Shown: positions 9,297-17,731, numbered from the stretch's first letter. The stretch is 64,000 nt of DNA from JARRPM01 sp963792815 (GCA_963792815.1 CAWBXR010000021.1:21613-85612), one strand, 5' to 3'. Made by a program: numbers and translations. The notes: a model not told the origin generated them from the letters alone.

Positions 9297-9533
9297 ATGA
9301 GCAGCATTGAAGAACGCGTTAAGAAAATCGTCGCGGAACAACTTGGCGTAAAAGAAGAAGAAGTGCAGACTGAGGCCTCTTTTGTAGAGGATCTGGGTGC
9401 GGACTCTCTGGACACCGTCGAACTGGTGATGGCGCTGGAGGAAGAGTTTGAGACAGAGATACCCGATGAGGAAGCTGAAAAGATCACCACTGTAAAACTG
9501 GCGATTGACTACATCACGCAAAACCTCGCCTGA
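9297..9533 (+). CDS. acpP: Acyl carrier protein
   Basis: Carries growing acyl chains on a 4'-phosphopantetheine arm. The attachment site is Ser37 in GADSLDTVEL. The 78-residue, strongly acidic sequence starting MSSIEERVKKIVAEQLGV is the classic gammaproteobacterial AcpP. AGGAG precedes the ATG at 9 bases. A clear terminator follows, so much of the message probably ends before fabF. Confidence 0.98.
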   Translation: MSSIEERVKKIVAEQLGVKEEEVQTEASFVEDLGADSLDTVELVMALEEEFETEIPDEEAEKITTVKLAIDYITQNLA

Positions 9534-9557
9534 TCAACCTCCCTCGGTAGCTCTCAG

Positions 9558-9597
9558 AAGCCGTTTCTATTTGTGATAGAACGGCTTTTCTTATTTT
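9558..9597 (+). terminator. Rho-independent terminator after acpP
   Basis: AAGCCGTT and AACGGCTT pair around a loop containing TCTATTTGTGATAG, followed by TTTCTTATTTTT. It begins about 25 bases after the acpP stop. It probably separates abundant acpP message from the lower-level fabF transcript. Confidence 0.8.
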
Positions 9598-9630
9598 TGT
9601 CCCGTGACTTATCGGGTGTTGGTCGCAATT

Positions 9631-9646
9631 AAAGCGCGCCAAAAAA
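9631..9646 (+). repeat. Copy 2 of the 16-base repeat, upstream of fabF
   Basis: Identical to 9187-9202. Here the A-run leads directly into the fabF Shine-Dalgarno (AAAAAAGGAG), so part of the match may reflect ribosome-binding-site sequence rather than a regulator site. Confidence 0.45.
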
Positions 9647-9655
9647 GGAGTCAGC

Positions 9656-10900
9656 GTGTTGATTGGCAGAAGAGTCGTTGTTACAGGCATGGGAATGCTG
9701 AGCCCCCTCGGCCATACGGTGGATGATACCTGGAAAGCTATTCTTGAGGGCAAGAGTGGTGCGAGACTCATCGACAGCTTCGATGTGTCTGCTTACAGCA
9801 CCCGTTTCAGCGCCAGCGTCAAGGACTTCGATATCTCCGAGTACTTGCCCCTCAAAGACGCGCGGAAAATGGACCAGTTCGTTCAGTTCGGAATGGCAGC
9901 GGGCATCCAGGCGATGCGCGACAGCGGCCTTGTCGTCACCGAAGAGCTGGCTCCAAGAGTGGGCTGCGCTATCGGCTCCGGTATCGGCGGCATTGGCCAG
10001 ATCGAGAAAAATGCCGAAATAATCAGGGTTTCCGGGCCGCGCAAGATTTCACCGTTTTTCGTGCCCGGCTCGATCATCAATATGATCTCGGGCAACCTGT
10101 CAGTCATGTACAACCTGCAGGGACCGAACCTGGCGATAGTGACTGCCTGTACTTCCGGCACGCACAATATCGGCCTGGGCGCCAAGCTCATCGCGCTCGG
10201 GGACGCCGATGCGATGCTGGTAGGCGGTGCCGAGATGGCAACCACACCAGTAGGCCTGGGCGGTTTTGCAGCCGCCCGGGCGCTGTCCACCCGCAACGAT
10301 GATCCGGCCGCGGCCTCGCGCCCCTGGGATCGGGACCGGGACGGTTTCGTGCTCGGTGACGGTGCCGGTGTGCTGATGCTGGAAGAATACGAGATGGCGA
10401 AGGCACGGGGCGCCACTATTTATGCGGAGCTCCTGGGCTTCGGTATGAGTGGGGACGCCTATCACATGACCCTGCCGCCGGAAGACGGCAGGGGAGCCGC
10501 CGCTGCGATGTCGAATGCTATCAGGGATGCCGGTGTGGCTGCGGAAAGGATCAGCTATATCAACGCCCACGGCACCTCAACGAACGCTGGAGACCTGGCC
10601 GAGAGCCGGGCCGTGGAGACTGTCCTTGGCGCCGCAGCCGAGAAGGTAGCGGTGAGTTCGACCAAATCCATGGTGGGGCATTTGCTCGGCGCCGCCGGGG
10701 CGGTGGAGGCGATTTTCTCGATTCTCGCCCTGCGCGACCAGGTGGCTCCACCCACTATCAACCTCGACAATCCCGCCGAGGGCTGCAATCTCAATTATGT
10801 GCCTCACACCGCCCAGGAGCGGCCGATCGACTGTGTAATATCCAACTCGTTCGGCTTTGGCGGCACCAATGGCTCGCTCTTGTTCGCACAGCCGGATTGA
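9656..10900 (+). CDS. fabF: 3-oxoacyl-ACP synthase II
   Basis: Condensing enzyme that elongates acyl-ACP with malonyl-ACP. The thiolase-fold catalytic triad is visible: Cys165 in TACTSGTHN, His in NAHGTSTN near residue 304 and His in VGHLLGAAG near residue 341. The start is GTG at 9656, 10 bases after AAGGAG, giving the usual N-terminus RRVVVTGMGMLSPLG. Length is 414. fabH is not in this cluster, so priming must be encoded elsewhere. Confidence 0.96.
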   Translation: MLIGRRVVVTGMGMLSPLGHTVDDTWKAILEGKSGARLIDSFDVSAYSTRFSASVKDFDISEYLPLKDARKMDQFVQFGMAAGIQAMRDSGLVVTEELAPRVGCAIGSGIGGIGQIEKNAEIIRVSGPRKISPFFVPGSIINMISGNLSVMYNLQGPNLAIVTACTSGTHNIGLGAKLIALGDADAMLVGGAEMATTPVGLGGFAAARALSTRNDDPAAASRPWDRDRDGFVLGDGAGVLMLEEYEMAKARGATIYAELLGFGMSGDAYHMTLPPEDGRGAAAAMSNAIRDAGVAAERISYINAHGTSTNAGDLAESRAVETVLGAAAEKVAVSSTKSMVGHLLGAAGAVEAIFSILALRDQVAPPTINLDNPAEGCNLNYVPHTAQERPIDCVISNSFGFGGTNGSLLFAQPD

Positions 10901-10921
10901 TTGGCGGATTAGACCAGGCCC

Positions 10922-11761
10922 GTGTCCGAGGATACAGCGATCTGGCTGAACGGGGTGGAAGCGGCGGCACTGCCGCTGCCGGATCGCGGTCTCGAATTTG
11001 GCGACGGCTTGTTCGAAACCCTGCTCCTGAAAGACGCCCGGCCCCTTTACAGCGAACTGCACCTTGACCGGCTACAGGCCGGTTGTCGCGCGCTGATGTT
11101 TCCGGACTGCAGTGATGCGGTGCGCGAGCAACTGCAGCAGGCTGCGGCTGCGTGCAGCGCGCGCGACTGGCGCTGGAGCGCATTGAGGGTAACCCTGACT
11201 CGCGGCGCCGGCCCGCGCGGTTACGCCCCCCCCGAAAAAGCCGAGCCCCGTATCATTATCGCCGCCACCCGACTCCCGGAGCCGTCCCACCCCCTGCCAG
11301 TTCCCGCTCGCCTGGGCCTGGCCACTGTGCGTTGGCCGGCCCAGCCGTTGCTGGCCGGCCTTAAGCACCTCAACCGACTTGAAAATGTCCTGGCCGCCAG
11401 GGAGTACCGCGATGCCGGTTACGACGAAGCGGTCATGCTCGACCAGTGGGCAAGACCGATATCAGTTGTCGCGGGCAATCTGTTCGCGCTCTGTGACGGC
11501 CAGCTGCTGACTGCGCCCCTGCAAAGCTGCGGTATTGCCGGCACCCGGCGAAAGCTCATCATGGAGCGCTGGGCACCGGCCCTGGGGCTGGCCGTGCGGG
11601 AAGAGTTCATGAGCCTCGACCAGTTGCAGGGCGCGCAGGAGGTTTTCTACAGCAACAGCCTGCTCGGGCTGCGCCCGGTGGCCAGTTTCGGACAGCGCAC
11701 CTGGACTGAATATCCCCTGTGCGGGTCGCTGCATCAACTTTACCGGGATGAACTGGCGTGA
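10922..11761 (+). CDS. pabC: Aminodeoxychorismate lyase
   Basis: PLP enzyme converting 4-amino-4-deoxychorismate to p-aminobenzoate and pyruvate for folate synthesis. Fold type IV features: the PLP lysine Lys148 in GLKHLNRLENVLAA, ERG/DRGLEFGDGLFETL near the N-terminus, and EVFYSNSLLGLRPV near the C-terminus. GTG start at 10922. The last codons overlap the mltG start by 4 bases (GTGA), indicating translational coupling. Other fold IV aminotransferases look similar, but the fabF-pabC-mltG context supports PabC. Confidence 0.93.
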   Translation: MSEDTAIWLNGVEAAALPLPDRGLEFGDGLFETLLLKDARPLYSELHLDRLQAGCRALMFPDCSDAVREQLQQAAAACSARDWRWSALRVTLTRGAGPRGYAPPEKAEPRIIIAATRLPEPSHPLPVPARLGLATVRWPAQPLLAGLKHLNRLENVLAAREYRDAGYDEAVMLDQWARPISVVAGNLFALCDGQLLTAPLQSCGIAGTRRKLIMERWAPALGLAVREEFMSLDQLQGAQEVFYSNSLLGLRPVASFGQRTWTEYPLCGSLHQLYRDELA

Positions 11762-12786
11762 TTCGCAGGCTATTGTTGGTTTTCCTGCTGCTGGTGCTGG
11801 GCTCGATTCTTGCGTTGCAGGAGTTGGAGCGGCGGTGGCGGGCGCCCCTGTTGTTGCCCGCGGATGGCGTGGTACTGGTGGTCGCCCAGGGCGAGTCCCT
11901 GCGGGCAGTGGCAAACAGACTTTACGAAGACGGGGTCCTGCCATATCCGAACCTGCTTATCGCCTATGGTCGCTGGACCGGTATCGACCAGCAGATCAAG
12001 CACGGTGAATACCTGCTGGTCGATCCGCTGAATCCTACCACGCTGCTGGAACTGCTGCGCAGCGGCAAGGTTATCCAGTACCAGGTGACGCTGCCGGAGG
12101 GTGTAACCCTCGCCCAGGCGCTGGGTATCCTGGCCGCGCAGTCAGACCTGGAAAAGGTGCTGGAAGGCCCCGGGGATGAGCGTATACAGGCGATGGCCAC
12201 ACCCTTCAGCCACCCGGAGGGACTGTTTTTCCCGGACACATACCACTACGCCCGCAACGCGACCGACCTGGAGTTGCTGCAGCGCGCCAACGAAAAAATG
12301 CTGAGCGTGCTGGAAGAGGAATGGCAGGGCAGGGCGGAGGGCTTGCCTTATGAATCGCCCTACGAGGCCTTGATAATGGCCTCGATCATAGAGAGGGAAA
12401 CCGGACTGCCCGAGGAGCGCCAGGAGATATCCGGTGTGTTTGCCCGTCGCATGGCGCTCGGGATGCGCCTGCAGACAGACCCGACGGTCATCTACGGGAT
12501 CGGGCCGGAGTTCGACGGCAATCTGCGACGCGCTCACCTTGCGGATGACGGCAATCCCTATAACACGTACCGCATCATCGGCCTGCCACCCACGCCGATT
12601 GCGCTGCCCGGGCGGGCCGCTATCCATGCTGCCCTGCACCCCGCGGAAGGCACCACCCTGTTCTTTGTTGCCAGGGGGGATGGCGGGCATGTATTCAGTA
12701 CCACCCTTGGCGAGCACGAGGCGGCAGTTCGTAAATACCAGTTGCAGCGCAGGAAAGATTATCGCTCCAGCCCGGAGGCTCAGTAG
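11758..12786 (+). CDS. mltG: Endolytic murein transglycosylase
   Basis: Membrane-anchored lytic transglycosylase that cleaves nascent peptidoglycan strands and so limits glycan length. One N-terminal membrane segment (about residues 4-20) precedes a LysM-like subdomain (GESLRAVANRLYEDGVL) and the YceG catalytic domain, with the catalytic glutamate in ASIIERETG (residues 209-216) and PTVIYG. Length 342 is usual. The GTG start overlaps pabC; tmk follows after 3 bases. Confidence 0.94.
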   Translation: MIRRLLLVFLLLVLGSILALQELERRWRAPLLLPADGVVLVVAQGESLRAVANRLYEDGVLPYPNLLIAYGRWTGIDQQIKHGEYLLVDPLNPTTLLELLRSGKVIQYQVTLPEGVTLAQALGILAAQSDLEKVLEGPGDERIQAMATPFSHPEGLFFPDTYHYARNATDLELLQRANEKMLSVLEEEWQGRAEGLPYESPYEALIMASIIERETGLPEERQEISGVFARRMALGMRLQTDPTVIYGIGPEFDGNLRRAHLADDGNPYNTYRIIGLPPTPIALPGRAAIHAALHPAEGTTLFFVARGDGGHVFSTTLGEHEAAVRKYQLQRRKDYRSSPEAQ

Positions 12787-12789
12787 CCT

Positions 12790-13404
12790 ATGACTGCGCG
12801 GGGCTTGTTTCTCACTGTGGAGGGCGGCGAGGGCGTCGGCAAGTCGACCAATATCGCCTACCTCGAACAACAGCTGGCGGGGCAGGGCGTGGATTTGCTG
12901 GTTACCCGGGAGCCCGGCGGTAGTTTGCTCGGCGAACAAGTGCGGCAACTGCTGCTGGCGGTCGACCAGGAGGCGATCGATCCAATGGCGGAGTTGCTGC
13001 TGGTGTTCGCCGCCCGGGCACAGCACATCCGTACCCGTATCGAGCCGGCACTCGCCGCGGGCAAATGGGTGCTGTGTGATCGCTTTACCGATGCCACCTA
13101 TGCCTACCAGTGCGGCGGCCGGGGCATCGATCGCAGCGCCGTCAGTGCGCTGGAACAGTTGGTGCAGGCAGAGCTGCGACCGGATTGCACACTGCTGCTG
13201 GATGCGCCCGTGTCGACCGGCATGGCGAGGGCCCAGGGCAGGGGAGAACTCGATCGTTTCGAACGGGAAGAACTGGCGTTTTTCGAGCGGGTGAGGGCCA
13301 CCTACCTTGAGCTCGCCGAGGCAAGCAGCGGCCGCTATCGCATCATCGACGCCAGCCAGCCGCTGGAACAAGGTGCAGCAACAGTTGCTCAAGGTGTGCA
13401 ATGA
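12790..13404 (+). CDS. tmk: Thymidylate kinase
   Basis: Phosphorylates dTMP to dTDP. The P-loop is EGGEGVGKST (residues 11-20), the DR motif is DRFTDATYAYQ, and the lid segment contains RAQGRGELDRFE, an arginine-rich lid as in E. coli-type enzymes. Length 204 is normal. It lies between mltG and holB, as in most gammaproteobacteria. Confidence 0.95.
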   Translation: MTARGLFLTVEGGEGVGKSTNIAYLEQQLAGQGVDLLVTREPGGSLLGEQVRQLLLAVDQEAIDPMAELLLVFAARAQHIRTRIEPALAAGKWVLCDRFTDATYAYQCGGRGIDRSAVSALEQLVQAELRPDCTLLLDAPVSTGMARAQGRGELDRFEREELAFFERVRATYLELAEASSGRYRIIDASQPLEQGAATVAQGVQ

Positions 13405-13440
13405 ACTGACAGCGTGCTGGGGAGTGAGGCACCCCGTGCC

Positions 13441-14454
13441 ATGAGCGAGATAGCAGACATTCCGCCGGTAAGTGCCCCGTTACCCTGGCAGGGCGACGCC
13501 TGGTCCCGCTTGAATCAACAGATTGACGAGCAGCAACTGCCCCACGCCCTGCTGCTCAGTGGCCCAGAATACACGGGCAAGTCACGACTGGCCCTTGCGC
13601 TGGCGCGGCTGCTGCTGTGCGCCCGTCCGGCGTCGGGCCTGAACTGCGGCAGCTGCCATCCCTGCGAACTCAGTGCCAGCGGCAACCATGGTGATTTTCG
13701 CTGGCTGGAGCCTGAGGGTAAGAGCCGGGTTATCAAAATCGACCAGGTTCGCGGTGTTGTGGACTTCACCAACCGGACCGCGGGCTTTGGCCTGCGTAAA
13801 GTAGTGGTGATCTCACCTGCGGAGAGTATGAATACCAACGCGGCCAATTCACTGCTGAAGGTGCTTGAGGAGCCGCCGGCGAACACCTACTTCATCCTGG
13901 TATCCCACCGACTGCACGGTTTACCGGCTACCATCCGGTCCCGCTGCCAGTTGCTCAGGCCGGCGTTGCCCTCCGCGGAACAGAGCCTGCAGTGGCTGGA
14001 CAGGGTCTGTGGCGAGCGCAAGCACAGTGAACAATTGCTGGAGCTGGCGGGCGGGCGACCGCTGCTGGCTGCGCAACTTTACTCGGAGGCGAGCGCTGAA
14101 CGACTGCAGTTGGTGCGGCAGGCCATCGGGGGGCTCTTTAACGGGCAGGTGGGCGTAACGGGCCTCGCGACGGCCCTTGCAGGTGAGGACCTGGACCGGG
14201 CGCTGGCGCACCTGGTGGAGGGTATACAGGCGCTGCTGCGCAATCTTGCCGGGGCGGACCTGGCCAGCGCCCAGGCCAGGGGCGGCTTCGGGCTGCTGGA
14301 TGAAATCAGGCAAATCCAGCGTGCTATCGCCGCGGGTTCGAACCCGAACCCCCAGTTATTGCTCGATGCTTTGTTGGGAAAAGTACAGAGAATGTTGGGC
14401 GACGGGGGGCTTGGTGATAATATCAGGAGCATCCAGAAGGGCGCTCAACGATGA
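13441..14454 (+). CDS. holB: DNA polymerase III subunit delta'
   Basis: Clamp-loader subunit. AAA+ fold with a degenerate P-loop (SGPEYTGKSRLA), a four-cysteine zinc module (CARPASGLNCGSCHPC) and the sensor region NAANSLLKVLEEPP. I chose the ATG at 13441 (337 residues), preceded by GAGG at 11 bases; an in-frame GTG at 13414 would add nine residues without a good ribosome site. The stop overlaps the pilZ start (ATGA), so translation is coupled. Confidence 0.9.
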   Translation: MSEIADIPPVSAPLPWQGDAWSRLNQQIDEQQLPHALLLSGPEYTGKSRLALALARLLLCARPASGLNCGSCHPCELSASGNHGDFRWLEPEGKSRVIKIDQVRGVVDFTNRTAGFGLRKVVVISPAESMNTNAANSLLKVLEEPPANTYFILVSHRLHGLPATIRSRCQLLRPALPSAEQSLQWLDRVCGERKHSEQLLELAGGRPLLAAQLYSEASAERLQLVRQAIGGLFNGQVGVTGLATALAGEDLDRALAHLVEGIQALLRNLAGADLASAQARGGFGLLDEIRQIQRAIAAGSNPNPQLLLDALLGKVQRMLGDGGLGDNIRSIQKGAQR

Positions 14455-14804
14455 ACGAAGAACGACAAAACAGCCGCAACGGCATACTGTCCCTGACCAT
14501 CAAGGATAAGGCGGTGCTCTATTCCGCCTATATGCCGTTCCTGCAATACGGCGGCCTGTTCGTTCCCACCAACAAGACCTACGACATCGGTGATGAGGTC
14601 TTCATGTTGCTCACCCTGATGGACGAACCCGAGAAAATCCCGATCGCGGGAAAGGTGGTGTGGGTTACCCCGCGAGGCGCCCAGGGTAATCGCACTGCGG
14701 GCATCGGTGTCCAGTTCAGTGAGCAGGACGCCAACGCCAATGCGAAGATCGAGAATCACCTGGCAGGTTCGCTGTCATCGGACCGGCCCACCCACACAAT
14801 GTGA
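14451..14804 (+). CDS. pilZ: PilZ-domain type IV pilus protein
   Basis: A 117-residue protein homologous to Pseudomonas PilZ, needed for type IV pilus assembly; it lies after holB in both. Features: ILSLTIKDKAVLYSAYMPF at the start, GGLFVPT, and WVTPRGAQGNRTAGIGVQF. The N-terminal RxxxR di-arginine motif that binds cyclic di-GMP in other PilZ domains is not seen, consistent with PilZ itself being a non-binding member. It overlaps holB by 4 bases. tatD, the usual next gene in Pseudomonas, is missing. Confidence 0.9.
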   Translation: MNEERQNSRNGILSLTIKDKAVLYSAYMPFLQYGGLFVPTNKTYDIGDEVFMLLTLMDEPEKIPIAGKVVWVTPRGAQGNRTAGIGVQFSEQDANANAKIENHLAGSLSSDRPTHTM

Positions 14805-14871
14805 CGGGCGAAACTTAATGTCCTTTTTAGATATGCTTCATAACACATTGATTATTATAATATTTAAATCA

Positions 14872-14897
14872 AAAAAAATGGGTCCCGAAAGGGACCC
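14872..14897 (-). terminator. Minus-strand terminator-like hairpin
   Basis: On the minus strand GGGTCCC-TTTC-GGGACCC (14880-14897) is followed by ATTTTTTTT, a near-ideal rho-independent terminator. No minus-strand gene is evident just upstream. It may protect the fab/pilZ transcripts from antisense reading, or the hairpin may instead be the 5' end of a plus-strand RNA. Confidence 0.45.
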
Positions 14898-15031
14898 AAG
14901 AAGACCATTAGGAGTGAAACATAAAGGAATCTCTTCCTTCAGGGAGCATTGGGTTTGCTCCCGCGGCCACCCGATATTTCCAGGGGATAGGCAACCACGC
15001 TTTAAGTATCGTTGAACAAATTCATTTTGCC

Positions 15032-15053
15032 ATGCCCGATCGGGCATTTTTTT
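15032..15053 (+). terminator. Rho-independent terminator
   Basis: The 16-base perfect palindrome ATGCCCGATCGGGCAT is followed by a T-run ending at 15053. It lies 59 bases before the GH84 gene and ends whatever is transcribed rightward through the gap. Confidence 0.65.
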
Positions 15054-15111
15054 AGCCTTTTTTGGCATAAGAAAATAAATTTATATTACATATACAGCTA
15101 AAGGGGTCCCT

Positions 15112-16170
15112 ATGCCGTCAGCCAGCGGGTTTCTCACCGGCATCCTGGAGGGTTTTTACGGGAGGGTCTGGTCGCTGGAAACACGTCTTGCCTATGCGGA
15201 GTATCTGCAACAGGTCGGCCTGAATACCTGCCTGTATTGTCCCAAGGCGGATCCCTGGCTGCGCAAGCAGTGGCAGGGTGACTGGCCTGCTCCCCAGTGG
15301 CGGCAGCTGCAGGAGCAGTCGGCGGCGTACCGCCAGCGCGGGATCAACTGGGGCGTCGGCTTGTCTCCCTTCGCGCTGTACCAGCAATACGGACCGGGCC
15401 AGCGGGAGCAACTGCGGCGCAAGGTTGCGAGGCTGGCACAGCTGGAGGCGCCTTTGCTGGCCATTCTGTTTGATGACATGCCCGGAGCAGTCGATGAGCT
15501 GGCCAGCCGGCAGGCGGAAATCGTCGCTGATGTCGTGGCCTGGTTACCCGGGGTCAGGGTGCTGGTATGCCCCACTTATTATTCTTTCGATCCGGTACTG
15601 GAGAAGCATTTCGGTCGCATGCCCGCTGATTACTGGCCGCAGTTGGGGCGAGAATTGCCTGCTGGAGTGGATATTTTCTGGACGGGTAACCGGGTCTGCT
15701 CCGAGACCATTTCCAGCTCAGATATCGAGGCAATCTGCAGGCTGCTGGACCGGCCGGTCATGTTGTGGGACAACTACCCGGTAAACGATGGGGCGGTGCG
15801 CAGTAATTTTCTCTACCTCGACCCGCTGGCTGGACGCGAGGACTTGCCTGCGACATTGCTCAGCGGACATCTGTGCAACCCAATGAACCAGGGGCTGCTG
15901 TCCCTGCCGGCCCTTGCAGGTCTGGCGGCCGTGTACCGGGATGACGCTCCCGGGGAGGATTGGCTGGAGCGGACCATCGGCCCGTTGACATGGCGGCAGT
16001 TGCAGGCAAACCGGCGCGAATTCCAGCAGTTGGGATTGTCCGGGATGGGCGAGGAACGCTGTCGCCAGCTGGCGCAGTGCTACCAGGCCCTGCCCGGTCC
16101 AGCCGCCGCGGAAGTGAGCGACTGGCTGCGCGGGGAGTATCGCTTCGATCCCGCCTGCCTCACCGATTGA
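15112..16170 (+). CDS. GH84-type beta-N-acetylglucosaminidase
   Basis: Predicted glycosidase related to family GH84 (bacterial O-GlcNAcase/hyaluronidase-like enzymes). The N-terminus TGILEGFYGRVWS matches the family's strand 1 motif, and the adjacent catalytic aspartates are Asp121 and Asp122 in ILFDDMPG, as expected for substrate-assisted catalysis with neighbouring acids. Substrate-pocket-like TYYSFDP and WDNYPVNDG follow. The 352-residue protein is little more than the catalytic domain, with no signal peptide, so it appears cytoplasmic. A gene for a phosphomannose-isomerase-like protein follows after 7 bases. The natural substrate is unknown; cell-wall or glycan-derived GlcNAc is plausible. 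Confidence 0.75.
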   Translation: MPSASGFLTGILEGFYGRVWSLETRLAYAEYLQQVGLNTCLYCPKADPWLRKQWQGDWPAPQWRQLQEQSAAYRQRGINWGVGLSPFALYQQYGPGQREQLRRKVARLAQLEAPLLAILFDDMPGAVDELASRQAEIVADVVAWLPGVRVLVCPTYYSFDPVLEKHFGRMPADYWPQLGRELPAGVDIFWTGNRVCSETISSSDIEAICRLLDRPVMLWDNYPVNDGAVRSNFLYLDPLAGREDLPATLLSGHLCNPMNQGLLSLPALAGLAAVYRDDAPGEDWLERTIGPLTWRQLQANRREFQQLGLSGMGEERCRQLAQCYQALPGPAAAEVSDWLRGEYRFDPACLTD

Positions 16171-16177
16171 GCCCGAG

Positions 16178-17485
16178 ATGACCCGAGAGGCGCCCGGCAC
16201 TGGCACAGTGATTCGCGAAAGCGGGGATCCCCGGGCCTGTTATGCCCGTTGGCGCGCGAAATTACAGGGCGGGGAGGGCCTGTTACTGGTGGACTTCAGC
16301 CTTGACCAGTACTGGCTTGAAAGCGCGCCAGCACTGGCGTTGACTGCGATTTACCACGTCAGCGCCGGGGTCTTGAGCCTGGCGGTGAGCGACCGCTGCA
16401 TCGTAGTGGATGAGAGCTTGCCCCGGGCACAGCAGTACCGTGGCTGGATCGCCCGGCACCGGCTCCTGGATGTTGACCCGACCGCCCCCCTGCGCCTGCA
16501 AGCCCAGGCGATAAGCAAGCCCTGGGGGCGTGAAATCTGGTACACGGGGGTAGAGCGTCGCGCTGTATGTCATTTCGAGGGCGCTGGTGCCAGCGTGCCC
16601 ATCCCCTGGCTGCAGGCTGCCCTTCCGTCGGAGGTCGCCGGTGTGCCGGGGGAGCCGCTCCCGTTGTTGAAGATACTCGACCCCAGTGCGCAACCGGTAC
16701 TCGGAGATCTGTATTTCGAGCTGCATGAGACCAAGCGTGAGGTCTATGTGGTAACCCACATTGACAGTCAGGCCTGGCCGGATGGCGTGGGCTATATACG
16801 CTACGGCTTCGCTGCGCAGCAGATCGCGCGCTATGAAAACCAGGACCTGTTCCGCCAGGCGTACCTGGACGCCGTAGGCGCCTACGAGGCCGAGCGACGG
16901 GCTATCGATGAGCTTGCCGAGCAGGGCCGGGCGGCGGACCCGGCTGCCTCCGAGCGCGAGCGCAGCTTGCGGCAGCGGATGGATGACTTTACTGCCATGC
17001 ACCCCCTGCGGGTGGCAGATGTCGTTCAGGTACCTCTACTGCTGCCTCACGCACTGCAGCACGGAGTCCGGGTCGTCGAGTTCCAGACTGCGACCTATGA
17101 GCGCAAGATACTCTCCTTCGCCCAGAAGGTCCTCACTCAGGATGGATGGGACACGCGTGAAGCCGTGGCCCTGATGCGGCTGCTCCCGCCGGAAGCAGCC
17201 GCCAGTGCGCCCCCTGATGGTGCATCGGGAGCGAGGGTCGAACAGCTAGCCCGGTTTCCGGATTTCGAGGTGCAGCGGGTAACGCTGCCGCCCGGGGAGA
17301 GCTGGCAGCCGGAGGCCAGCTCGAGCTACCTTATCGTGATGGTGTTGAGCGGAAGCCTGGACGTGGCAGGGCTGCAGTGTGAGGCCGAACAGGCGCTGCT
17401 GCTGCCGCGCTGCTGGCAGGGTTTGCTGGCCGCCCCGCAGGGCGCGCCGCCCCTGGTGTTCCTGCTGGCCCGGCCGCGCTGTTAA
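16178..17485 (+). CDS. Class I mannose-6-phosphate isomerase-like protein
   Basis: A 435-residue protein with features of type I phosphomannose isomerases: KPWGREIWYTG (about residues 109-119), a LKILDPSAQPVLGDLYFE segment where the family has its metal-site region, HETKREVY, and a C-terminal cupin-like module (VTLPPGESW; SYLIVMVLSGSLDVAG). Several positions depart from canonical ManA: the usual IQVHPD motif is not seen, so metal binding and isomerase activity are uncertain. It is probably co-transcribed with the GH84 gene, pointing to amino-sugar or mannose handling. Orthologous proteins may be annotated only as hypothetical. Confidence 0.5.
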   Translation: MTREAPGTGTVIRESGDPRACYARWRAKLQGGEGLLLVDFSLDQYWLESAPALALTAIYHVSAGVLSLAVSDRCIVVDESLPRAQQYRGWIARHRLLDVDPTAPLRLQAQAISKPWGREIWYTGVERRAVCHFEGAGASVPIPWLQAALPSEVAGVPGEPLPLLKILDPSAQPVLGDLYFELHETKREVYVVTHIDSQAWPDGVGYIRYGFAAQQIARYENQDLFRQAYLDAVGAYEAERRAIDELAEQGRAADPAASERERSLRQRMDDFTAMHPLRVADVVQVPLLLPHALQHGVRVVEFQTATYERKILSFAQKVLTQDGWDTREAVALMRLLPPEAAASAPPDGASGARVEQLARFPDFEVQRVTLPPGESWQPEASSSYLIVMVLSGSLDVAGLQCEAEQALLLPRCWQGLLAAPQGAPPLVFLLARPRC

Positions 17486-17590
17486 GTGGTTGAACCGGTT
17501 GGGGCTTTGTGGCAGAATCTGCGCCCTTGTGATTGCCCCCAGCAACGGCACAGGCCCATCATTATTCAAGAATAATCAATCGGTTATGCA

Positions 17591-17596
17591 TATAAT
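17591..17596 (+). promoter_or_regulatory. Candidate -10 box for tRNA-Leu
   Basis: A perfect TATAAT lies about 50 bases before the tRNA. The upstream region is A/T-rich but gives no -35 at ideal spacing. A promoter is expected in this interval because the tRNA starts a new unit. Confidence 0.35.
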
Positions 17597-17646
17597 CTGT
17601 CAGATATTCTAACTTGATGTCGGCCCGCAGCAGGGCGCTCATAAAC

Positions 17647-17731
17647 GCGGAAGTGGCGAAATTGGTATACGCGCTGGATTTAGGTTCCAGTGCCGCAAGG
17701 CGTGAGAGTTCGAGTCTCTCCTTCCGCACCA
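17647..17731 (+). tRNA. tRNA-Leu (anticodon UAG)
   Basis: The acceptor GCGGAAG pairs with CTTCCGC and CCA is encoded at 17729-17731. The anticodon loop of GGATTTAGGTTCC carries TAG. A long variable arm (TGCCGCAAGGCGT) and the T-arm GAGTTCGAGTCTC are present, giving an 85-nt class II leucine tRNA. tRNA-Leu before tig is a recurrent arrangement in gammaproteobacteria. A GC hairpin (17740-17758, GGGGGC/GCCCCC) separates it from tig. Confidence 0.97.

Larger units (their letters stand above)
14868..15053 (+). ncRNA. Possible small RNA between pilZ and the GH84 gene
   Basis: The 307-base gap 14805-15111 has no credible ORF but holds signals that could delimit a transcript of about 185 nt. TATAAT at 14856-14861 could be a -10 box (no good -35), a GGGTCCC/GGGACCC hairpin is at the 5' end (14880-14897), and a strong terminator ends at 15053. 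The interior has four GGA motifs, two in or next to small hairpins (GGGAGC...GCTCCC at about 14942-14966; AAGGAA...TTCC at about 14924-14940). GGA-rich hairpin RNAs can titrate CsrA/RsmA, but nothing more specific supports that here. It does not look like 6S, 4.5S or tmRNA. An alternative is a leader of the GH84 gene. Confidence 0.25.

Noticed and set aside
14868..15053. 6S RNA in the pilZ-GH84 gap
   Set aside because: Size is similar, but the two ends do not pair into the long closing stem and there is no central open bubble.
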